This document shows positions 1 to 3,945 of a stretch of 5,693 bases of DNA, one piece after another. This DNA is from an uncultured Micrococcales bacterium (GTDB taxonomy: Bacteria; Actinomycetota; Actinomycetes; S36-B12; UBA10799). The notes beneath the pieces were generated by a model. That model had not been told where the DNA came from, ran no database searches, and worked only from the letters and a program-made list of their open reading frames with translations. A program made the position numbers and the translations under genes. Numbering within the stretch: position 1 is the stretch's first letter; each line of letters opens with the position of its first letter. Location of the stretch: positions 1-5,693 of the forward strand of contig CALFYG010000121.1 of assembly GCA_937952095.1 (NCBI GenBank), written 5' to 3'.

Positions 1-257
1 CCGACCGCGTTCACACCCATGTCGGCGGCGATCTGCGCGCCGACGTCATTGGCCGCCTGCGCCTCATCACGCAACTCGTCGATGAGTTCCTGCTGCAGGG
101 TCGAGGAGGCGCCGATGCCTAGGTCGGCGGCCGGCATCGACCACGTGGTGATGATCTCAAGGGTGCGGCCACGATCCTTGGCAGCCGCCGCGGCCCACCG
201 CAATGCCAGTTGCGAGCCCTCTGACCCGTCATAGCCAACGATCACTGAACCAGACAT
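1..257 (-). CDS. Universal stress protein (UspA family), N-terminal part, cut by window edge
   Basis: The minus strand reads from ATG at 257-255 to the left edge without a stop, giving 85 complete residues. The N terminus MSGSVIVGYDGSEGSQLAL fits the first beta strand of the Usp fold. Its conserved Asp (D9) and the following GS normally contact the adenine nucleotide. A helix with WAAAAAKDRG follows, then a second strand, LEIITTW. UspA-domain proteins bind ATP or act as dimeric stress-response proteins in the cytoplasm. The diagnostic G-x2-G-x9-G-S/T nucleotide loop would lie beyond the edge, so ATP binding cannot be judged. The start is supported by a strong Shine-Dalgarno, GGAGGAGGG, ending about 4 nt before the ATG. 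Whether it is a single- or tandem-domain Usp is not visible. The family call is confident; the exact role is not. Confidence 0.88.
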   Translation of the reverse strand, partial: MSGSVIVGYDGSEGSQLALRWAAAAAKDRGRTLEIITTWSMPAADLGIGASSTLQQELIDELRDEAQAANDVGAQIAADMGVNAV

Positions 258-287
258 GACACCCTCCTCCACCTCGTGGCCGGTGCC

Positions 288-310
288 TTGTCAGGTGACA
301 CGCCTGACGA
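288..310. repeat. Small inverted repeat between the GNAT and stress-protein genes
   Basis: GTCAGG (290-295) and CCTGAC (303-308) form a 6-bp stem around a 7-nt loop. It can be extended by a T.G and a T-A pair to 288-310. It lies in the 78-bp gap between the GNAT stop and the stress-protein start, about 30 bp upstream of the stress-protein ATG. On the minus strand no T-run follows, so it is a poor intrinsic terminator. It could be an operator or leader structure for the stress-protein gene. Short stems like this also arise by chance in GC-rich DNA. Confidence 0.3.
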
Positions 311-335
311 ACGCATCGACCCCTCACTTCCAAGT

Positions 336-803
336 TTACGCCCGTCGCACCGGTTGAGGTCGAGCGCTGATCCTCCGGATGACGTAGCGGTGGGGACCCA
401 CCCCGGGTTTGTCCCACTCGGGTCCAACCACCACCCAGTCGCTTCGCTGATACAGGCCGAGGGCGCGCACCCGCGCCGTCGCCCAGAGGTAGCCCACAGC
501 CAGTTCGGCGGAGAGGTCCTCGGCGGCGGCCAGTAGCGCAGTGCCGACGCCTCCCCGATGGTCAGGCAGGACCGCCATGGAGCGCAACTGCCACTGCGGC
601 TCCTCGATCTCGGCCAAGTCGGGACGCGGCCATGGTGCCGGACCGAGCGAGCAGGCCCCGATCACGTGGCCCTCGATGACCGCTGCGAGGTGGTGCCAAC
701 CGGGCGGGAACCCTGTGTCACCAGGCAGGGGACCCTCAGGGCGCAGCACCCGCAACTGGACGTGCCGGACCTCTGATTGCGATGCCGGACGGACGATCAG
801 CAC
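336..803 (-). CDS. GNAT family N-acetyltransferase (155 aa)
   Basis: This gene encodes a single-domain Gcn5-related acetyltransferase that would move an acetyl group from acetyl-CoA to an unidentified amine. The fold is visible in order: the first strand (LIVRPAS), the strand pair around HLAAVIEGHVIGACSL (residues 38-53), motif A with LRSMAVLPDHRGGVGTALL (73-91) forming the pyrophosphate-binding loop and helix, and motif B with RALGLYQRSDW followed by a C-terminal strand ending PHRYVIRR. The LGLYQR...GPE...GPH pattern recalls ElaA-like GNATs, so a cytoplasmic small-molecule or peptide amine is likely but unproven. The start is GTG at 803-801. No Shine-Dalgarno is present, but a TANNNT hexamer lies 6 nt upstream, which suggests a leaderless mRNA. 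The acetyl-CoA loop seems one residue shorter than the usual RGxGxG. The gene is divergent from the F420 reductase. Confidence 0.85.
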   Translation of the reverse strand: MLIVRPASQSEVRHVQLRVLRPEGPLPGDTGFPPGWHHLAAVIEGHVIGACSLGPAPWPRPDLAEIEEPQWQLRSMAVLPDHRGGVGTALLAAAEDLSAELAVGYLWATARVRALGLYQRSDWVVVGPEWDKPGVGPHRYVIRRISARPQPVRRA

Positions 804-809
804 ATGATC

Positions 810-819
810 ACAGTAGTTT
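810..819. promoter_or_regulatory. Overlapping divergent -10 elements for the GNAT gene (-) and F420 reductase gene (+)
   Basis: On the minus strand TACTGT (815-810) lies 6 nt before the GTG start of the GNAT gene. On the plus strand TAGTTT (814-819) lies 7 nt before the ATG at 827. Both match the TANNNT core of actinobacterial sigma-A -10 elements, and both sit at the spacing that would put the transcription start on the start codon. The two hexamers share the self-complementary TA at 814-815. No good -35 is visible for either direction. Neither gene has a convincing Shine-Dalgarno, which supports leaderless expression. This is a motif-based inference. Confidence 0.5.
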
Positions 820-826
820 CAGGTCC

Positions 827-1312
827 ATGGCCTACAGAGACGTGATGCGGTGGTTGGGACACAAGCAATGGTTCGCCTGGACGGCGGCCCGACTGGCTCC
901 GTTGGACGCCAAGGTGGTGCAGAAGACCGGCGGACGCTTCGGGCTCCTGGGCAACTACGGGCTTCCGCAGTGCCTTCTCACCACCACGGGGCGCAAGTCG
1001 GGGCAGAAGCGCACAGTCACGCTGCTCTACGGGACCCGCGCACCCGACGAGTACGTGCTCATCGGCTCGAACTTCGGACAGGCACACCACCCGGCGTGGG
1101 CGCTGAACCTCGAAGCCGACCCGGAGTGTGTTTTCACCGTGAACGACGAGCCCCGCGACATGACCGCGCGGATGGTGACCGACGAGACCGAACGTGAGCA
1201 GATCTGGCAACTGATGTACGAGGTGTGGCCGGCGTACAACGCCTATCGCGGCCGGGCAGGACGAGACATCAAGGTCTTCGTGATCACACCGTCAGACGTT
1301 GGCGACAACTAG
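827..1312 (+). CDS. F420H2-dependent, Ddn-type nitroreductase/quinone reductase family protein (161 aa)
   Basis: The product belongs to the deazaflavin (F420)-dependent nitroreductase family (Ddn-like, split beta-barrel). Characterised members use reduced F420 to reduce quinones or nitro compounds. Family marks are LLTTTGRKSGQKRTV (residues 50-64), which contributes to F420 phosphate binding, then LIGSNFGQAHHPAWALNLEADP, and a C-terminal stretch with the tryptophan/tyrosine-rich segment VWPAYNAYRGRAGRDIKVFVITP. The length is usual for the family. I chose ATG 827 over an in-frame ATG at 782, because the extra 15 residues are not family-like and would overlap the GNAT gene's 5' end. A TANNNT hexamer 7 nt upstream of 827 suggests a leaderless mRNA. 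The 3' end overlaps the convergent transporter gene by 21 bp. The true substrate is unknown. Its presence implies that the host makes F420. Confidence 0.87.
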   Translation: MAYRDVMRWLGHKQWFAWTAARLAPLDAKVVQKTGGRFGLLGNYGLPQCLLTTTGRKSGQKRTVTLLYGTRAPDEYVLIGSNFGQAHHPAWALNLEADPECVFTVNDEPRDMTARMVTDETEREQIWQLMYEVWPAYNAYRGRAGRDIKVFVITPSDVGDN

Positions 1313-1993
1313 GCTCGCGCCACCGAGCGCCGCCACCACAAGCACGGCCATTCGGGCAGCCGGGACCGGGATCCTGCCGGCGACCAGGGCTCCGATGAGC
1401 GTGCCGATGACCACGCCGGCCAGCATCCACCATTGCGGGGCGATGTAACCGATGACGACCGCGGTCACCAGGTTCTGCACGAGGAAGAAGAACTGCAGCG
1501 TGGCGCGGGAGTGATCGGGCGCCCACCCGGCGTTGGAGGCGTACATTCCCACCGGCGGGCCGCCCACACCACCCACGACGTTGAGCACCGCCGACGCGAT
1601 CCCGGCACCGATGGCGCCGGGTAGCCCGCGGAACCACGACCACGAAGCGCCCCGGGCCAGCAGGAACACCCCGATGAGGACCGCGACCCCGGCACCGACG
1701 GCCACCAGGGCTGTGTCCGCGCCGGCCAGTGCGGCCACGACCACAGGTGTGGCGAGCAGGGTGGGCAGCAACAACGAACCTGCATCGCGGAATCCGATGT
1801 GACGCCATTGATGCGTCAGCGGGATGAAGGATGCCAACGCCGACAACACGACGATCATGGCCACGCCGTCACGCGGGCCGAGCAGTGCGAGCATCGCCGG
1901 AGCAGCGATCAGGGAGAAACCCAGACCGGTGACCGATTGGGCGAAGGCGCCGACGATGAGCGACACCGCCACCAGGACGACGAGCCACTCCAT
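1292..1993 (-). CDS. Sulfite exporter TauE/SafE (TSUP) family membrane transporter (233 aa)
   Basis: This is a strongly hydrophobic protein with about seven or eight predicted membrane spans and short loops, and with the internal duplication typical of TauE/SafE. The first-repeat signature is GLGFSLIAAPAM (residues 23-34). The second is NVVGGVGGPPVGMY (138-151). TSUP proteins move organosulfur or sulfur-containing anions, or in some cases other small anions, across the cytoplasmic membrane; the substrate cannot be read from sequence. At 233 residues it is slightly short but has both halves. The start ATG 1993 is supported by GGGAGGG about 7 nt upstream, and a TATCCT hexamer lies at 2018-2013. 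The gene follows purS on the same strand after 125 bp with intervening inverted repeats, so cotranscription with purS is doubtful. No sulfur-metabolism gene lies nearby. Confidence 0.9.
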   Translation of the reverse strand: MEWLVVLVAVSLIVGAFAQSVTGLGFSLIAAPAMLALLGPRDGVAMIVVLSALASFIPLTHQWRHIGFRDAGSLLLPTLLATPVVVAALAGADTALVAVGAGVAVLIGVFLLARGASWSWFRGLPGAIGAGIASAVLNVVGGVGGPPVGMYASNAGWAPDHSRATLQFFFLVQNLVTAVVIGYIAPQWWMLAGVVIGTLIGALVAGRIPVPAARMAVLVVAALGGASLVVANV

Positions 1994-2012
1994 CAGCAGA
2001 CCCTCCCGTCCC

Positions 2013-2018
2013 AGGATA
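2013..2018 (-). promoter_or_regulatory. Candidate -10 element of the TauE/SafE gene
   Basis: TATCCT on the minus strand fits TANNNT. It would start transcription about 12 nt before the ATG, leaving room for the GGGAGGG ribosome-binding site in a short leader. No -35 match is visible, because the 11-bp inverted repeat at 2024-2054 occupies that position. If this is the promoter, the repeat is well placed to be an operator. Confidence 0.35.
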
Positions 2019-2023
2019 CGAAG

Positions 2024-2054
2024 CGACCCGGCTCCCCCCTCGCGAGCCGGGTCG
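2024..2054. repeat. 11-bp perfect inverted repeat: terminator after purS or operator of the TauE/SafE gene
   Basis: CGACCCGGCTC (2024-2034) and GAGCCGGGTCG (2044-2054) are perfectly complementary around a 9-nt loop. The stem is long and GC-rich enough to fold in RNA. It lies between purS (stop at 2119) and the transporter start (1993). On the minus strand it is followed by CTTCGTATCC rather than a T-run, so it would be a tract-less terminator of the kind often proposed in actinobacteria. It also lies directly upstream of the candidate TATCCT -10 and could bind a dimeric regulator. Confidence 0.6.
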
Positions 2055-2095
2055 ATCTTGTGGTTCCCGGATCAGATGGGGGGAGAAACGTGAGT

Positions 2096-2111
2096 CTGCT
2101 CACTCGAGCAG
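2096..2111 (-). terminator. purS: Weak hairpin just after purS
   Basis: CTGCTC (2096-2101) pairs with GAGCAG (2106-2111) around the 4-nt loop ACTC, starting 7 nt after the purS stop. On the minus strand it is followed by a partly T/C-rich stretch, GTTTCTCCCCCC. Position and shape suit a purS transcript end, but the stem is only 6 bp and the T-content is modest. The larger stem at 2024-2054 may do the job instead. Confidence 0.3.
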
Positions 2112-2118
2112 CGTCGAC

Positions 2119-2361
2119 CTACTCGATGGTCAGCGTGTGGTTCTCGATGACGGGGTTCGCCAGCAACGTCTCGGCCAAGTGCTCGAGTTCGATGCGGCGC
2201 TCCTCGGTGATCTGGCCCTCGACCTCGATCTCGAAACGCTTCCCCTGTCGCACCGACACGACCCCGGAGAACCCGAGGCGTCCCATCGCGGATTGCACGG
2301 CCTGCCCCTGCGGATCGAGCAGTTCGGCCTTCGGCATGACTTCGACAATGATTCGCGGCAC
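2119..2361 (-). CDS. purS: Phosphoribosylformylglycinamidine synthase subunit PurS (80 aa)
   Basis: PurS is the small structural subunit of the three-part FGAM synthase (PurS, PurQ, PurL), the fourth step of de novo purine synthesis. It dimerises and bridges the glutaminase PurQ to the synthase PurL. The product has the family's full length of about 80 residues and its hallmarks: an opening strand IIVEVMPKAELLDPQGQAV (residues 4-22), then IxxxMGRLGF, then the VRQGKRFEIEV strand, and the C-terminal ETLLANPVIENHTLTIE. The start is GTG at 2361. The next Met (codon 9) would delete the first strand. No purQ or purL follows; the next gene downstream is a transporter. The upstream gene encodes the DUF2252 protein, 30 bp away. 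A leaderless promoter is likely (see 2368-2395). Confidence 0.95.
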   Translation of the reverse strand: MPRIIVEVMPKAELLDPQGQAVQSAMGRLGFSGVVSVRQGKRFEIEVEGQITEERRIELEHLAETLLANPVIENHTLTIE

Positions 2362-2367
2362 GCCTCA

Positions 2368-2395
2368 ACTCTAGGCGCATGCCGGACACCGTCAG
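2368..2395 (-). promoter_or_regulatory. purS: Candidate leaderless promoter of purS
   Basis: On the minus strand CTGACG (2395-2390, four of six matches to TTGACA) is followed after 16 bp by TAGAGT (2373-2368). The hexamer ends 6 nt before the GTG start of purS, which puts the transcription start at or next to the start codon. No clear Shine-Dalgarno is present. The -35 overlaps the stop codon of the DUF2252 gene, so purS may be expressed independently even though the gap to that gene is only 30 bp. This is motif-based. Confidence 0.45.
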
Positions 2396-3741
2396 GCAGT
2401 GGTGGGCGCCTCGCCGACGTACTTCACGAACTGCGTGTAGTCCGCCTCCACGAGATCGGCGTACCGCACGGCGTAGCGCGCGACCGCCTTCGGGAAGGAG
2501 TCCGTGTCGCCGAGGTAGGCATCGATGGCGATCCGGTCGCCGGTCACTGCGTGGGACCGGGCGAGGGCGAAACCGCACAGGCGCGCGTACCGGGGCATCG
2601 CCTCCGGACCCATCCGCTGATAGGACGTGACGACCGGACGCAACTGGCTGACGAAGTAGTCGCGATCGCGCCAGCGGCTGAACCCGAGCAGCGGGTCCGG
2701 TTCGCTCTGGATGAGGGCCTGTCCGAGGGCGATCCGGCGGGCCTGGTTGCCACGGTGACGGAACTCCGGAAGCACGTAGGGCTGCAGGACCGACTGCCGC
2801 GCCTCCTTCACCTGCAGCGCGACGAGTTCGTGGCGGCGGGTCCCCTGCAGAAGCACCACGAAGGTCCGCAGACCGACGTCGGAGACCCCGCGCACGAGCA
2901 TCCCCACGTCTGCGATGCGGTACTCGGTGAGCATCTGCTGCACTTCGGGGGTCACGCTGGTGAAGTAGGCGCTCATGAGGTCGGTGAGACCCTCGTGGAC
3001 CTGCACCGCAGCCTCTTCTGAGAGCCAGTCGGTCAACGGGTGGATAGGCGCGGCATGGCGTAACTGCGGAGCGGCGCCGTCCTGCTCGATCATGTCGGCG
3101 TACAGCATCGCCTCGTCGGTGAAGGCCAGGTCGCGCTGCCGGCGAGCTGACTTGTCCACCGCTCGCGACACCTCACCGTCAGGGAGCCCCGCGAACCAGA
3201 GATTCAGCCGGTCCTGGTCCGCGGCCCACGCGATCCCGCGCCGGTACCCGTCGACTGCTGCCCGCGCGACCGCACGCTGATCCTTGCCCGGCGCTCCTGT
3301 CACCCGCACTGCCAGCGCCATGGCCACCGCCATGCGCTTGACGTCCCACTCCCATGGGGCGCGCAACGTCTCGTCGAAGTACCCGAGGTCGAAGACGGCG
3401 TCACCGTCGGGTGAGCGGTAGTACCCGAACGTGCAGGCGTCCACATCGCCACACGCCTGGACATGGATCTCGGAGACCGGGGTCACGGCGAGGTCGGCCG
3501 CCATGACCACGTCGCTGCCGCGCAGATAGCTGTGCACGTCATGGGCCATGCGCTCGTGGCGGATCCCGACCAACGTGGGGATGCGGTCATGGTCCTGCTC
3601 GAGCACGAGCGCGAGGGGGTCCGGGCGGACCTGGGAGCGGTAGAGGTCCGTGTGGGCGTCATGCGGGACGCGCTGGCGGGCGTCGAGTCCGCGCTGGACG
3701 CGCTCGTCGAGCGTCCCCGCGGTCTTCAGGCCATGCCACAT
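2392..3741 (-). CDS. DUF2252 family protein with degenerate active-site motifs (449 aa)
   Basis: This is a full-length DUF2252 (COG4320) protein. The family is uncharacterised, with motifs resembling aminoglycoside-phosphotransferase-like kinases. Recognisable blocks, numbered from ATG 3741, are RPDPLALVLEQDHDRIPTLV (39-58), MAADLAVTP (80-88), the CGD block (97-106), VFDLGYFDETLRAPWEWDVK (116-135), LQVKEA (around 309-314), RDYFVSQLR (around 360-368) and YARLCGFALARSHA (385-398). As I remember the family, the key motifs are GDxHxxNFG and FDxNDFDE. Here they read GDVDACTFG and FDLGYFDE, so the His and Asn of the first and the Asn-Asp of the second are gone. The glycine loop also reads RGVSDVGLR, and SPFxFxRG reads DVHSYLRG. 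A catalytically dead paralogue is likely. The longer frame to 3930 runs through the intergenic repeats, so I chose ATG 3741, where the product becomes family-like. It lies between galE and purS. The biological role is unknown. Confidence 0.85.
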   Translation of the reverse strand: MWHGLKTAGTLDERVQRGLDARQRVPHDAHTDLYRSQVRPDPLALVLEQDHDRIPTLVGIRHERMAHDVHSYLRGSDVVMAADLAVTPVSEIHVQACGDVDACTFGYYRSPDGDAVFDLGYFDETLRAPWEWDVKRMAVAMALAVRVTGAPGKDQRAVARAAVDGYRRGIAWAADQDRLNLWFAGLPDGEVSRAVDKSARRQRDLAFTDEAMLYADMIEQDGAAPQLRHAAPIHPLTDWLSEEAAVQVHEGLTDLMSAYFTSVTPEVQQMLTEYRIADVGMLVRGVSDVGLRTFVVLLQGTRRHELVALQVKEARQSVLQPYVLPEFRHRGNQARRIALGQALIQSEPDPLLGFSRWRDRDYFVSQLRPVVTSYQRMGPEAMPRYARLCGFALARSHAVTGDRIAIDAYLGDTDSFPKAVARYAVRYADLVEADYTQFVKYVGEAPTTA

Positions 3742-3748
3742 GCAACCG

Positions 3749-3754
3749 AGTGTA
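3749..3754 (-). promoter_or_regulatory. Candidate -10 element for leaderless DUF2252 gene
   Basis: TACACT on the minus strand (3754-3749) matches TANNNT and ends 7 nt before ATG 3741, with no Shine-Dalgarno in between. TTGACC lies at 3773-3768, but the spacer would be only 13 bp, too short for a normal -35. The same arrangement is seen before purS, the GNAT gene and the F420 reductase gene, and it supports the choice of start codon here. Confidence 0.4.
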
Positions 3755-3861
3755 CGGAAGCGGACACGGTCAAGCCCCGCGCGCGGTCGGGGCCGCCATG
3801 CGTACCGAACTGGTTGGCTTGGTCCAGCAGAGCCCGCTATCTCAACCAGTTTCGTACCCGG

Positions 3862-3893
3862 AAACGCCCGTTTGGCCCCTTTTGCCTGGCAAA
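3862..3893. repeat. Two short palindromes inside the repeat cluster
   Basis: Between the two hairpin pairs lie AAACG-CC-CGTTT (3862-3873) and TTTGCC-T-GGCAAA (3881-3893), each a perfect palindrome apart from its centre. The second has the size and symmetry of an operator for a dimeric regulator. They may equally be part of the folded structure of the repeat cluster. Confidence 0.5.
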
Positions 3894-3896
3894 TCA

Positions 3897-3943
3897 CGTA
3901 CTGAACTGGTTGGTGCGGAGGAGTGCCCAACCAGTTCGGTACG
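3897..3943 (-). terminator. galE: Hairpin directly after galE (repeat copies 3 and 4)
   Basis: Repeat copies 3 and 4 form a 17-bp stem with one non-Watson-Crick pair and a 13-nt loop. It begins 2 nt after the galE stop codon (3946-3948), where a transcript 3'-end structure is expected. In the galE transcript the odd pair is A.C. After the stem the minus strand reads TGATTTGCC, with no long U-run. It should at least stabilise or help end the purC-galE mRNA, but intrinsic termination is not certain. Confidence 0.5.
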
Positions 3944-3945
3944 GC

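Larger units (their letters stand above)
3801..3943. repeat. Cluster of four 17-bp repeats in two inverted pairs (MITE-like, unidentified)
   Basis: Copies of CGTACCGAACTGGTTGG lie in the galE-DUF2252 gap. Copy 1 is at 3801-3817 (+). Copy 2 is at 3843-3857 (-), a 15-bp match with two differences. Copy 3 is at 3897-3913 (+), with one difference. Copy 4 is at 3927-3943 (-) and is identical to copy 1. The outermost copies form perfect 17-bp inverted ends of a 143-bp unit. Copies 1/2 and 3/4 form two hairpins with 25-nt and 13-nt loops. I saw no other copy in the window and no clear target duplication at the ends. It could be a miniature mobile or REP-like element, paired termination or regulatory hairpins, or an array of protein-binding sites. 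The copies themselves are certain; their function is unknown. Confidence 0.85.

Noticed and set aside
782..826. Earlier in-frame ATG for the F420 reductase gene
   Set aside because: It would add 15 polar residues not typical of the family and overlap the 5' end of the divergent GNAT gene. ATG 827 has a promoter-like hexamer at leaderless spacing.
2137..3021. Long plus-strand open frame (294 codons) opposite purS and the DUF2252 gene
   Set aside because: It lies antisense to two clearly recognised genes. Its product is rich in His/Arg/Gly with no family motif, as expected of a GC-driven shadow frame.
3742..3930. N-terminal extension of the DUF2252 protein to a start at 3930
   Set aside because: The extra 63 residues are translated from the inverted repeats and intergenic DNA. 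Family-like sequence and the TANNNT signal both point to ATG 3741.
3801..3943. CRISPR array
   Set aside because: The repeats alternate in orientation, are only 17 bp, have irregular spacers (25, 39 and 13 nt), and have no cas genes nearby.
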